Position numbers and translations under genes: made by a program. Below, piece after piece: positions 1-7,910 of a stretch of 64,000 nucleotides of DNA (position 1 is the stretch's first letter; each line of letters opens with the position of its first letter). Source of the stretch: Aquimonas sp964586455 (GTDB lineage: Bacteria > Pseudomonadota > Gammaproteobacteria > Xanthomonadales > Xanthomonadaceae); the NCBI GenBank assembly GCA_964586455.1, contig CAZPHV010000007.1, positions 62,001 through 126,000 on the forward strand. The letters are read 5' to 3'. The notes below the pieces were generated by a model. It was given only the letters and a program-made list of their open reading frames with translations, was not told where the DNA came from and searched no databases.

Positions 1-1258
1 ACTGCACGAGCAACACCAACCACACCAGACCCGGCACCTCACGCCATTGCGGCGCTTCCGAGGGGCCGGAAAACCCCGGTGCCGGCGGCTGGCTCAGGTT
101 GTAGAGCAGGGCCGCCTCGCCCAGCAACGGCGCATCGGCGGCATCCGATAGCAGACGGGGCAGCAGCAGTCGACCGTTCGGTAGGGGAACACTGGCCGCG
201 ATCGCCTGCAGCGCCACGGCGCGCGCTTCGCGCTGATCGCCGAGGCTGCGTGCCGCGCCCAAGCCGAACGCTGTGGCCGAGGTGCCGAAGCCGGCCAGTA
301 CCGGCCCGGAGTCGACATCCATATAGAAGCCATCGCCGCGGCCGTGCTCGAACTCGCGCCAACCGCTCAGCCAGAACCCCTGCGACCAGAAATGCTGGCG
401 ATGCTGCGCCGCCCAGGCGCGTGCCGCCTGCGGCCACACGAAGGGCGCGTGGTGCAGCAGCCAGGCATTGGCGCAACCGCGAACCTCGGTCGGCTCATCG
501 CCAAACCACGCATACGGCGGCAGCGCGAACTGCGGCGCCATCGCATCCACAAAACCGCGCAGGCCCTGTGCAGCGAGCGCGCTGTGGTCCGTGCCCAGCA
601 CCGCATCAGCACGCAGAATCGCATGCCATGCCGCAGCCACATCGGCCGGAAACGTCTGCTCGGGATAGTCCGCCAGCAGACCCGTCGCCGAGCCGGCCAG
701 CTCCTGCGCCAGCGCCTGCACCTGCTGCAGCAACAGCGCACGATGCGGGCTCTCGTTGGTCAGCCTCAACTGCGTCGCCAGGCCGTCAATCAGTAGCATC
801 CGGTAGAACACATTCTCACGGCTCAGATAGTGCTCAGCGCCCCAGTGCTGCTGCACCCAGCTCGCCTGTACGGGGTCGGCCAGCAAGTCGGCCGAAGCAT
901 CGATCGCCGCGCGCGCATACAGCGCCGGCCGCTCACCCTGCGGCGCCCGCAGCCAGGCCTGATCCAGATTCTCGGTAGCGCGCAGAAAGAACACCGTTCC
1001 AAACAGCGGCCACTCGGTGCCGGCGATGTCATGCATCGACAGCCGCGCCGCCGCACCGCTGGCGATGCGCTCGCGCGTCCAATCCGCATACACCGGCGCA
1101 AGCGCACGATGCCAACGCCAGGCCTGCGCCGCGGGTTCCGGCCCGCCGAGTTTCCGATCGAGCAGCGCTCGCGCCAATTCGAAGCCCGGCCACAGCAGCA
1201 GGCAGAGGCTGATGGTGGCAAGTGCCAGGGCGTAGAGGCTCAGCAGAGTGCGGCGCAT
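1..1258 (-). CDS. Membrane-anchored protein of unknown function, 3' end outside window
   Basis: An uninterrupted minus-strand frame runs from ATG at 1258 to the left edge (at least 419 codons, no stop), so the C-terminus is missing. The N-terminus begins MRRTLLSLYALALATISLCL, a single hydrophobic helix of about 25 residues suggesting an inner-membrane anchor or uncleaved signal. The body is rich in Trp, Ala and Leu with many helix-forming stretches and a conserved-looking patch DVDSGPVLAGFGTSATAFGL near residue 310. A second hydrophobic segment (VPGLVWLVLLV) begins at the window edge. The patterning recalls alpha/alpha-toroid proteins, but I cannot assign a family. Several long frames on the opposite strand here have R/P/A-rich translations typical of shadows, and this frame has the normal amino-acid balance. 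Confidence 0.75.
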   Translation of the reverse strand, partial: MRRTLLSLYALALATISLCLLLWPGFELARALLDRKLGGPEPAAQAWRWHRALAPVYADWTRERIASGAAARLSMHDIAGTEWPLFGTVFFLRATENLDQAWLRAPQGERPALYARAAIDASADLLADPVQASWVQQHWGAEHYLSRENVFYRMLLIDGLATQLRLTNESPHRALLLQQVQALAQELAGSATGLLADYPEQTFPADVAAAWHAILRADAVLGTDHSALAAQGLRGFVDAMAPQFALPPYAWFGDEPTEVRGCANAWLLHHAPFVWPQAARAWAAQHRQHFWSQGFWLSGWREFEHGRGDGFYMDVDSGPVLAGFGTSATAFGLGAARSLGDQREARAVALQAIAASVPLPNGRLLLPRLLSDAADAPLLGEAALLYNLSQPPAPGFSGPSEAPQWREVPGLVWLVLLVQ

Positions 1259-1860
1259 CGAATGGTCTCGGTGGTGGGAGAGCTGCGTGATCGCTCGTGC
1301 AGTGCTGAATGTCGTCGGGCCGAGCAAGACCCCAGACTGGGATTGTCAAACCGTTATCCGCGATGTCGCAAAGCCTCGCCAAGCGGCCGCCTGCGATATC
1401 GGGTATTGACGGGGTGTCACGCACCACAGCTTGGGCTCCGCAGCCCAGAGTGAGTCCGCGCGAGGGTCCAAGGTTCCAGACCGCTCGCGCCCCAACACTC
1501 CATGCTTCACAGGTCTCGCGCGCTGGCCGGCGAGGTCGGAGGCCAGACAGGCTCTTGGGCGCCTGATCTCAGGCTCTCCGACGGACAACTGCCTCTGTCG
1601 CCTCCAGGAGCCTGTCGGACTTTGGTCGGCCGGGCTGCAAACCCGTCTGCGCGCTCCATGCTTCCGCCGATTCTTGACCATAGCGCTGCTATGGGCCTGC
1701 AAATCGCCGAGTTTTCGCCTCGACCACCAAATCCCGACAGGCTCCTCGCGCCGCGCAGGTCTTCAGAGGCTTTCGCCAGACAGACCTGGGCAGCGAGTAC
1801 AGCGGCCTGCTCCGCACAGGCAAGAAGCAGAGCAGCCGATGCAGCTCATGGATCCTGCGC
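1259..1860. other. Intergenic region with an inverted-repeat element
   Basis: No convincing gene is seen in these 600 bases between two minus-strand genes. Short open frames on both strands have arginine- and proline-rich translations without recognisable motifs. The notable content is the inverted-repeat element at 1606-1746. Confidence 0.6.
1606..1746. repeat. 141-bp inverted-repeat element (MITE/REP-like)
   Basis: The outer arms are AGGAGCCTGTCGG at 1606-1618 and its exact reverse complement at 1734-1746. Similarity continues inward (CTTTGGT against ACCAAAT). The centre carries a small perfect hairpin CCATAG-CGCTG-CTATGG at 1678-1694. No open frame is contained in it. This is the shape of a non-autonomous palindromic element. 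Its family is not identified. Confidence 0.6.
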
Positions 1861-3063
1861 TCAAGAATCCGTGCTGCCGTCCTGCGCGTCGCCTTCGCCG
1901 AACAGATCGATATACGCCTGGTAGCGAAACAGACGGTTGCGTCGGTAGCCGGTGGCCTCGACCAGCATGCCCAGTTCCACCATCCGCGAAACCAGGGTGT
2001 TGGCAGCCGTGTAGGAGGTCTTGGTCAGGCCCTCGACATCGGCCACTGCGATGATGGGCCGCTGGTAAAGATGTTCCAGCACCTTGTGGCCATTGGCGGC
2101 GGCGCGGCCCAGACCCTCGGTGACGCGCATGCGGTGGTCCTCGCGCAGGGCGAGAATGCGGCGCGCAGTTTCGGTGGCTTCGCGACTGACGCTGGACACG
2201 CCGCGCAGGAAGAAGGCGAGCCAGCCCTCCCAGTCGCCATGGTCGCGCACCGCCTGCAGGCGTTCGTAGTACTCGGTGCGGTGCCGCTTGAAGAAGTGCG
2301 ACAGATACAGCACCGGCTTGAGCAGGATTTCGCGCTGGCACAACAGGAAGCTGATCAGCAGGCGGCCGACGCGCCCATTGCCGTCGAGGAAAGGATGGAT
2401 GGTCTCGAACTGCGCATGCGCCAGACCGATCTGCACCAGCTGCGGCAGCTCGCTGTCCGCATGCAGGAAGGCTTCCAGCGCACCGAGCGCGGCGGGCACT
2501 TCATGCGGCGGGGGTGGCACAAACGTGGCCTCGCTCAGCGTGCACCCGGCCGGGCCGATCCAGTTTTGCGAGCGGCGCAGCTCGCCCGGCGTCAGCCGCA
2601 TGCCGCGCACGCCCTGCAGCAGTCGCTCGTGGATCTCGCGGATCAGCCGCACTGAAACCGGCAGCTCCTGCAGTCGGGCCAGGCCGTAGTTCATCGCGTT
2701 AACGTAGTTGACCACCTCATCGACATCGCGAGGCCGGTCCGGTGCGAGGATATGGGCCTCAGCGGCGAGCAGATCCTGCAACGAGCTTTGCGTGCCCTCG
2801 ATCTGGCTGGAGAGCACCGCCTCCTTGCGCACGTACATGAAGACGAACAGATCTGGATTCGGCAGGGTCTGGATCGAGCCATCGAGACGGCCCAGCGCAC
2901 GATCTGCCTGCGACAGCAGCGCCTGAAGCTCACCCTGCAGTTGCAAGGGCGGCAGGGGAGGCAGCGGCGCAGGGTGAAAGGCGCGATATCCGGTGGGCTG
3001 GGCGATATGGCGCCCGGCACGGATTTTCGTGCCCGGATCCGCCTGGTAATCAGGCGCGCTCAT
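1861..3063 (-). CDS. Fic family protein (predicted AMP-transferase), class II
   Basis: A 400-residue Fic protein. Fic enzymes usually transfer AMP from ATP to a hydroxyl side chain of a target protein. The catalytic motif HPFLDGNGRVGR lies at residues 223-234 with the catalytic histidine H223. An inhibitory-helix motif SSQIEG (S85 to E89-G90) precedes the Fic core, which places it in class II, where the N-terminal helix blocks ATP until relieved. The C-terminal 100 residues look like a winged-helix module (region of VADVEGLTKTSYTAANTLV), common in chromosomal Fic proteins. ATG at 3063 was chosen because a TTG at 3147, in the same frame, overlaps the -35 box of the predicted promoter. It stands alone beside decayed RhuM and Panacea genes, in accessory DNA. 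The target is unknown. Confidence 0.9.
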   Translation of the reverse strand: MSAPDYQADPGTKIRAGRHIAQPTGYRAFHPAPLPPLPPLQLQGELQALLSQADRALGRLDGSIQTLPNPDLFVFMYVRKEAVLSSQIEGTQSSLQDLLAAEAHILAPDRPRDVDEVVNYVNAMNYGLARLQELPVSVRLIREIHERLLQGVRGMRLTPGELRRSQNWIGPAGCTLSEATFVPPPPHEVPAALGALEAFLHADSELPQLVQIGLAHAQFETIHPFLDGNGRVGRLLISFLLCQREILLKPVLYLSHFFKRHRTEYYERLQAVRDHGDWEGWLAFFLRGVSSVSREATETARRILALREDHRMRVTEGLGRAAANGHKVLEHLYQRPIIAVADVEGLTKTSYTAANTLVSRMVELGMLVEATGYRRNRLFRYQAYIDLFGEGDAQDGSTDS

Positions 3064-3099
3064 GCAAGGCTGGCGAGCATATGGCGCAAATTCGATTCC

Positions 3100-3147
3100 A
3101 TATTCAAGTCTACCTGGAATATAGGGCGGCCTTGATGCTGTATGCAA
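3100..3147 (-). promoter_or_regulatory. Predicted sigma-70 promoter and operator of the Fic gene
   Basis: On the minus strand TTGCAT (3142-3147) is followed after 18 bp by TATATT (3118-3123), a fair -35/-10 pair. A perfect 6-bp inverted repeat, ATATTC-N11-GAATAT (3100-3105 and 3117-3122), overlaps the -10 box and the expected start site. That is where a repressor, possibly the winged-helix end of Fic itself, could bind. The leader would be roughly 45-50 nt. Confidence 0.45.
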
Positions 3148-3574
3148 GCCAGCCTGAGGTGTGCCCCGGCTGGTCTCCTGCAGAGCGCCTGTCAGTCAGC
3201 AACTCTTGGTTTCCTGCTGCAGGGCGAAAACCTCGGCGAAGACTCCGTCCTGTCCAGGCTGCACCGGCAGCCTGCAGGAAGGCCCGCATGGCTCGATCGA
3301 GGAGGGTCCGATTCTCGTTCTACCGTACCCGCCGCGAGGCAAACCGCTCGCCGCGGAGGAAACATCGACAGCGTGGCGATGACCACGCGTCAACCCGCGG
3401 TCCGATGTCCTGGCGTATGGCCCGGCAGCGCCCTCTTCGTGTTCGATCTGGCGGCTTGCGTCCGCAGCTGTTTGTGCAGCTGCCCATGTCGTAGCCTTTC
3501 GGTTCGGACTTGAGCCTTCGGGCACCAACCAGCAAACAAGCGAGGGCAGTGACTCAGCCTGCGCAGGATGCGGC
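3148..3574. other. Intergenic region without a supported gene
   Basis: These 430 bases separate the divergently oriented Fic gene and the RhuM remnant. Several short frames overlap here on both strands, but none has a recognisable motif, a ribosome site or a normal residue balance. I see no RNA gene or strong hairpin. Confidence 0.5.
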
Positions 3575-3838
3575 ATGACGAGCAAGCAGAAGCCGCCCAC
3601 CTCTCTCGTTCGCTCTTCGGCGGCCGAATATCTGACCTTCGTCGCCGCAAGTGGCTCAGGAGGCGTCGAGGCGATCCATGCCGATCAGAACGTCTGGCTC
3701 AGCCAGAGGATGCGGGCCCAGCTCTACGACGTGGAACTCCCGACCATCAACTACCACCTGAAGAAGGTCGTCGACGACAGCGAGCTTGGAGCCGCTTCAG
3801 TTGTTCGAAATTTTCGAATAACTGCCGTGGATGGCAAG
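3575..3838 (+). pseudogene. RhuM family DNA-binding protein, N-terminal fragment
   Basis: The first 88 codons match the RhuM family well. The translation passes from SSAAEYLTFVAASGSGG through VEAIHADQNVWLSQRMRAQL to VVRNFRITAVDGK, which is the usual start of that roughly 330-residue protein. After the GK at about 3838 the match stops abruptly. The frame then continues to 4027 through sequence that is the antisense of the neighbouring toxin gene. The gene is therefore cut off by recombination at about 3838. RhuM proteins are often found in genomic islands and next to restriction genes. A second remnant at 13502 shares the last 45 bases before this break. Confidence 0.75.
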
Positions 3839-3855
3839 AGGCGATCTCGCGAAGG

Positions 3856-4281
3856 TCAAGCTCCGATTTCCGCCAACGCATCCCGGATACATCGGGACTG
3901 GCGGGCGGTGGTGTCATCGGCTCCCGATGCGCACGCGAGCACTTCGCGGAACATCGAAGGCTGGAGCTGGAGCACCTCGCGGATCACGCCTCTGCGGAGC
4001 TTTCCCGCGAACACATCATTGTCGTAATCATCCTGCTCACGCAGGTCTACCCAGGTGGGTCGCTCCAACTCGCCGCTCAGGATGCCCAGGCTGTAGCCCG
4101 GATACGGGAAGCCGTGATGGCAACCCTGTGGCCGAGCGTGGGCATCCCGGCTGGTAGGCAATCGATAAACGACGTCGCCGCCCGGAGGAAGCGAGAGAAT
4201 CAGCAGATACTTGCCACGCAGTTCGCCCGAACCCGCTTCAGCGCAGAAATCCCTGTGGTGATAGATGCATCCGACGCGCAC
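3856..4281 (-). CDS. Putative toxin of a Panacea-type toxin-antitoxin pair
   Basis: A 141-codon gene starts at GTG 4281, 14 nt after the stop of the Panacea gene, in the arrangement typical of a two-gene toxin-antitoxin operon. The product has a well-balanced globular composition with motifs such as KYLLILSLPPGGDVVYRL and ERPTWVDLREQDDYDNDVF, and no signal peptide or membrane segment. Small uncharacterised proteins with this look recur beside Panacea-domain (DUF4065, SocA-like) genes, which neutralise unrelated toxins. The toxic activity cannot be named from sequence. The 3' end abuts the breakpoint of the RhuM fragment, so the last few residues could be non-native. Confidence 0.6.
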   Translation of the reverse strand: MRVGCIYHHRDFCAEAGSGELRGKYLLILSLPPGGDVVYRLPTSRDAHARPQGCHHGFPYPGYSLGILSGELERPTWVDLREQDDYDNDVFAGKLRRGVIREVLQLQPSMFREVLACASGADDTTARQSRCIRDALAEIGA

Positions 4282-4295
4282 AGGGGCTCAGGGTC

Positions 4296-4862
4296 TCAGG
4301 CCGTCGCGCCAAGCACGGCACGCATGGATGCCTGCTCGTCCGCAAACTCTCTGACTGCGGCCGCGTGCTCATCGGAGTCCGGTATCGCCAGTGCATACGG
4401 GATGTGCTGGTTGAAGCCTCTACCTGAATCCCAGATCTTGGACCACGGGCCAAGCTCGCCATGAGTGAAATTGATCAGCGGCTGTGACCGTTCATCCCGG
4501 AAGCGATCCGCGAGCACTTGCATCAAACGGAGCTCCCGCGGCGTGAAGTGGCTGTCGTCAAATTCCGCCTTGGGGACCACCTTGAGGAGGTCGTAGTCAA
4601 GGATGCGCTCGGCTTGAATCTCGATCGCTTCCGCAACGTCAGACTGCCACTGCTCCCACTCCTGGAAAAAAGCCGCCGGGACGGGGCCCAATCTCCACGC
4701 GCTGTAGCTCAACCCGGTCACGCTGCGACCGGTCTGACGGTAGTGTTCGAAGTCGAGCAGATAGAGAAGCTTGATCAGCTTGATCTTGCCGCAATGCTCC
4801 GTGTTCGAGGCGAAGTAGACGACGGCGCTGACCAGCTTCTCTCGCTCATGGGGTTTGAGCAT
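4296..4862 (-). CDS. Panacea domain (DUF4065/SocA-like) antitoxin
   Basis: A 188-residue protein beginning MLKPHEREKLVSAVVYFASN, with the hallmark GKIKLIKLLYLLDFEHYRQT and the later TPRELRLMQVLADRF segment of the Panacea domain. Panacea proteins are promiscuous antitoxins. CtrA-regulated and phage GepA-like relatives also exist. The start is supported by a strong ribosome site (AAGGGAGGGG) eight bases upstream of ATG 4862. The frame stays open upstream into the groEL remnant, but that part is not Panacea. It is followed by the putative toxin at 4281. A paralogue lies at 25733-26293, also directly downstream of a groEL 3' end. Confidence 0.85.
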   Translation of the reverse strand: MLKPHEREKLVSAVVYFASNTEHCGKIKLIKLLYLLDFEHYRQTGRSVTGLSYSAWRLGPVPAAFFQEWEQWQSDVAEAIEIQAERILDYDLLKVVPKAEFDDSHFTPRELRLMQVLADRFRDERSQPLINFTHGELGPWSKIWDSGRGFNQHIPYALAIPDSDEHAAAVREFADEQASMRAVLGATA

Positions 4863-5274
4863 GGGTAGCCCCTCCCTTCGAGTCTTCTCGCAGCGTACGC
4901 ACCCACGGGGGTGTCGGCGATGTCCCGGGCGGCGAACCGCTGCCTGTGAGACAGCATTGGCGCAGGAGCGATCGAACCCCGAGCGCGTCAAGTTCGGGGC
5001 GCCACGGCAGATGGGGGCCCAGCCGATGCGGTGCCCATCCGTGTCGCTCCCGGCGAAGGGCCTGATCGTGCACCCATGACGCCGTCTCAGCCGTGGGCGG
5101 TCGGCGGGGCGTCCTTCTTCGGCAACTCGGGCCACCACGGCTTCGGTGGTGATCAGCAGGCCAGCGTTGGGGCGCAGCCCCTGGTAGCCGCGAAGAGGAC
5201 CAGCGAGGCTGCGTTTTGCAGCGCCGTGCCAGACCTTGGTCGGGTCCAGGATGCCCATCGCGACCATATCGCCA

Positions 5275-5598
5275 ACCGAGCGAATCGCGCAGCGATGAAG
5301 CGAAGGCGTAGCCCGCGCAGCGGGCGTTGTCGCGAAGCGACCGTTGGCGCGAAGCGACCGACCGAGCGAATCGCGCAGCGATGCAGCGAAGGCGTAGCCC
5401 GCGCAGCGGGCGTTGTCGCGAAGCGACCGACCGAGCGAATCGCGCAGCGATGCAGCGAAGGCGTAGCCCGCNNNNNNNNNNNNNNNNNNNNNNNNNNNNN
5501 NNNNNNNNNNNNNNNNNNNNNNNNNNNNNNNNNNNNNNNNNNNNNNNNNNNNNNNNNNNNNNNNNNNNNNNGCAGCGGGCGTTGTCGCGAAGCGACCG
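5275..5598. repeat. 69-bp tandem repeat array (contains assembly gap)
   Basis: The unit starts ACCGAGCGAATCGCG. Full units begin at 5275, 5361 and 5430, with a 17-bp partial unit between the first two. The third runs into the N gap, and a partial unit resumes at 5572. Each unit has three perfect short hairpins: ATCGC-GCA-GCGAT, GCCCGC-GCA-GCGGGC and GTCGC-GAA-GCGAC. At 69 bp (23 codons) the unit keeps reading frame. The same array, two units long, sits at the same position in groEL fragment 2. Confidence 0.85.
5472..5571. other. Assembly gap of 100 N
   Basis: Exactly 100 N lie inside the 69-bp repeat array. This is the usual placeholder for a gap of unknown size, so the true repeat number is unknown. 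Confidence 0.95.
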
Positions 5599-5838
5599 AC
5601 CGCACCAATGGCGGCGTTGTAGCCGAAGAGTCGGTGCCTTCAGCGACCTTGTTGAGGATCACGCAGGGCTGGTTCGTCGGGCCCCGATAGGAAGCCTTCA
5701 GTCATGCTTATTGCGAGCCAGTTTTTCAGTAACGAGCTCCGGTTGCGAGTGAGGTTCGACAGCCGAACCCTGAGCTTCGGTAACGCCGGATGCAGCGTCG
5801 CCGAGGCGGCAAGGCTTGCGCGAGCGTGCTCATCTCCC

Positions 5839-5898
5839 CCCCTCTCCCGCGAGGGGAGAGGGGCTCTGAAGCGTGGCGGCGGCGGTTCGGCCGCCGCC
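5839..5898 (-). terminator. Two GC-rich hairpins after the phosphatase gene
   Basis: Just beyond the stop codon at 5905 on the minus strand are GGCGGCGGC-N6-GCCGCCGCC (5875-5898) and then a 10-bp stem of CCCCTCTCCC with its complement (5839-5863). Neither is followed by a T tract, so intrinsic termination is uncertain. The second resembles a dispersed repeat. Confidence 0.35.
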
Positions 5899-5904
5899 AA
5901 CAAA

Positions 5905-7734
5905 TCACCGATACGCAATCACCAGCTTCGGCGGCGTAGCGCCCTCACGCGAGGAGAAGTCGACGCCGTCGGTGGTGCCGGCGCTGCGCAGGATGACGCC
6001 GTGGTTGGCGACGCGTCCGGCGATCCAGTCGCGCACCAACTGCACGCCGGCGGCATTGAGCTGCAGGGTCTGCACGCCGGTGGCATTGGGCACGATGCTG
6101 CCGATGCGTTCGCCGAGACTGTTGCCCTGAGTCCAGCTGGCACTGGATTCGGCCCAGCTGGCGCTGGCGCGGTAGAGATCGTACTGGCCGGCCGAGCGGT
6201 TGCTGACGTCGATCTGCAGGCTCACCGATTCGATCTGCAGGCTGGACGAAACACCGCTGAAGTCCCAGCCCATCAGCACCCGCAGTTCGCGGCCGCTGTC
6301 GCTGCCGTCGGCCACCAGCACGGTGCCGTTGCTGCGGGTGTTGTTGCTGCGCACCTCGACATCGCGCACCGCGCCGCGCACCAGGGTTTGCGGCAGCTGG
6401 CCATCGGCCAGGCGCGAGCGGCCATTCGCATCCTTCTCCAGCGCGTACACCGGACCGATCGGGGTGTCGTTCCACAGGCTCAGACCCGTCGGCAGCGCCA
6501 GCGGATCGGCCAGGCGCTGGCTGCGCGTGAGGCTGGCGGTGTCGGCTTCGCCCGAGAAGCGCACGGTGCGGATCTCGAGACGCGCCGGCGTGACCTGCAG
6601 CAGCTTGAAGTGGGCGAAGCTGGCCTGGCCCAGGATCCACGGGTTGTAGCGGTCCGCGGTACGGGTCGGCGCGCCCCAGGCGCCCTCGCCGACGTAGACG
6701 GTGCCAGCCGCGACTTCCTGGAAGTTGCTGCCGATGGGCCGCACCGGGAAGGTGTACTTGACCAGATGGCTGTCGGACTCTTCGACCAGGTTCATGCGGC
6801 GGTCGTAGAAGATCTGCGCCCAGGCGTCGAAGATCGGCGCGTTGAACGCCGTCTTTGAGCTGGTCCGCGGGAACATCGGCACGTGGTACTGAGCGATGCG
6901 CCAGGCCGCGCCGGAAGCGTTGGCAAGATCACTCGCCAGCCAGCTGCTCTGCGCGCTCCACTGTGCCGAATAGCCGGACCGCCGCAGCTGGGTGTTGAGC
7001 GTGTAGGCGCGCAGGTAGCCCGGGCCGCCGATCTCGACCGCGTAGTAGCTGTCGCGCAGATCGCAGGCGCCGTTGCGGTCGGCATCCACGCCGAACACCT
7101 TGCAGATCATGGTCAGGTCGTTGTCCTCGTGGTTGCCCATGGTCGGCACCAGCGGAATGGCCTGACGCACGGACAGGCCATCGACCGTGTCCTGCGGAAA
7201 CGCCAGCTGCCAGTCGCTCAGCCACTCGGACATCTCGCTGGTGGTGTTGCCGTCGGTGTAGTCACCGCCGAACAGCACTGCCAGTGGCCGGGTCTTGGCG
7301 ACCAGGCGGTTGCCCTGCTGGCGGAGGCTGCGGTTGGTGCGACTGTCGCCGCCGATCGCCAGCGTCACCGGCGCCGCGCTCGAAGGCGCGGTCAGAAACC
7401 AGTAAGCGCCGGAACAACCGCTGGCATCACAGGCCTCGAAGTAGACCGGGGTGGATGCGGCCAGGCCGCTCAGACGCACGAAGTGGCTGCGCAGGCTGCC
7501 GAAGGTGCGGCTGCTGCCGGCGTTGAGGCGCGCCCAGCTGCTGCGCTGGCTGCTGTAGCCATAGCGGATGTAGGTACCGCTGGTGGCCGTGGAAGAGAAA
7601 CCGATGACCGCTTCGCGGTGGGCGGCCTGGTCCCAGACCACGCGGATCTGCGAGGGCGCGGCCTGGGCGGCGTGGGATGAGAACAGCAGGGCGGCGCCGA
7701 CGGCGAGGCCGGACAGAAGGTTGCGCACTGACAT
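5905..7734 (-). CDS. Secreted purple-acid-phosphatase-like metallophosphoesterase with DNRLRE domain
   Basis: A 609-residue exported protein. Starting at ATG 7734 gives a clean signal peptide (MSVRNLLSGLAVGAALLFSS, cleavage after AQA at about 25). Residues 27-115 form a fibronectin-type domain as in purple acid phosphatases. The metal ligands follow in order: GGD (128-130), GGDYTDG (156-162), GNHED (200-204) and the histidine of YHVP (H284). The last motif, normally GHxH, reads ESDSH (319-323), so its first histidine is an aspartate. Residues from about 440 to the end match a DNRLRE-type beta-sandwich (QYDLYRASASWAESSASW), usual at the C-terminus of surface proteins. It probably hydrolyses phosphate esters in the periplasm or outside the cell. 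An ATG 30 bases upstream is possible but lengthens the signal region. Confidence 0.8.
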   Translation of the reverse strand: MSVRNLLSGLAVGAALLFSSHAAQAAPSQIRVVWDQAAHREAVIGFSSTATSGTYIRYGYSSQRSSWARLNAGSSRTFGSLRSHFVRLSGLAASTPVYFEACDASGCSGAYWFLTAPSSAAPVTLAIGGDSRTNRSLRQQGNRLVAKTRPLAVLFGGDYTDGNTTSEMSEWLSDWQLAFPQDTVDGLSVRQAIPLVPTMGNHEDNDLTMICKVFGVDADRNGACDLRDSYYAVEIGGPGYLRAYTLNTQLRRSGYSAQWSAQSSWLASDLANASGAAWRIAQYHVPMFPRTSSKTAFNAPIFDAWAQIFYDRRMNLVEESDSHLVKYTFPVRPIGSNFQEVAAGTVYVGEGAWGAPTRTADRYNPWILGQASFAHFKLLQVTPARLEIRTVRFSGEADTASLTRSQRLADPLALPTGLSLWNDTPIGPVYALEKDANGRSRLADGQLPQTLVRGAVRDVEVRSNNTRSNGTVLVADGSDSGRELRVLMGWDFSGVSSSLQIESVSLQIDVSNRSAGQYDLYRASASWAESSASWTQGNSLGERIGSIVPNATGVQTLQLNAAGVQLVRDWIAGRVANHGVILRSAGTTDGVDFSSREGATPPKLVIAYR

Positions 7735-7910
7735 GGTGGTGTCCGATCGGGCGCGCGCCGCCATCGCCCCGCGAGTGAGTGTGTCCCGCGGCGGCCACGG
7801 GCGGACGCAGCCCTGCCCCTCGAAGGCAGGCCCCCCGCGGCGGCACCGATCCCGGCGCCCCGCACTACGCCCGCGGTCATTAAAGCGGGCGCGGATTGCA
7901 TGCCGGTGAA

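Larger units (their letters stand above)
5085..5685 (-). pseudogene. groEL: groEL fragment 3, C-terminal part, disrupted by 69-bp repeats
   Basis: Minus-strand sequence at 5085-5273 matches the end of intact groEL (VAMGILDPTK, then GLLITTEAVVA and the Gly/His-rich tail), with an extra 40 or so bases near 5185. Sequence at 5599-5685 matches the preceding groEL segment (ILNKVAEG and GYNA). A tandem repeat array and an assembly gap separate the two. The copy is degenerate and truncated at both ends, and has no promoter or start. It lies between the phosphatase gene and the first Panacea gene. Confidence 0.8.

Noticed and set aside
79..978. A plus-strand open frame of about 300 codons at the left edge
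   Set aside because: It is extremely rich in Arg, Pro and Ala. The minus-strand frame that runs off the window has natural composition and a membrane helix.
3568..4464. A 298-codon plus-strand frame across the RhuM fragment and the Panacea pair
   Set aside because: It runs antisense to the toxin and antitoxin genes and is in a different frame from the RhuM similarity.
5275..5598. Possible CRISPR array
   Set aside because: The units are contiguous with no variable spacers and lie inside a groEL remnant. No cas genes are present.
7868..7891. Terminator between the DUF1566 lipoprotein and phosphatase genes
   Set aside because: The 7-bp inverted repeat CGCCCGC/GCGGGCG has a 10-bp loop and no T tract, so it is too weak to annotate as a terminator.
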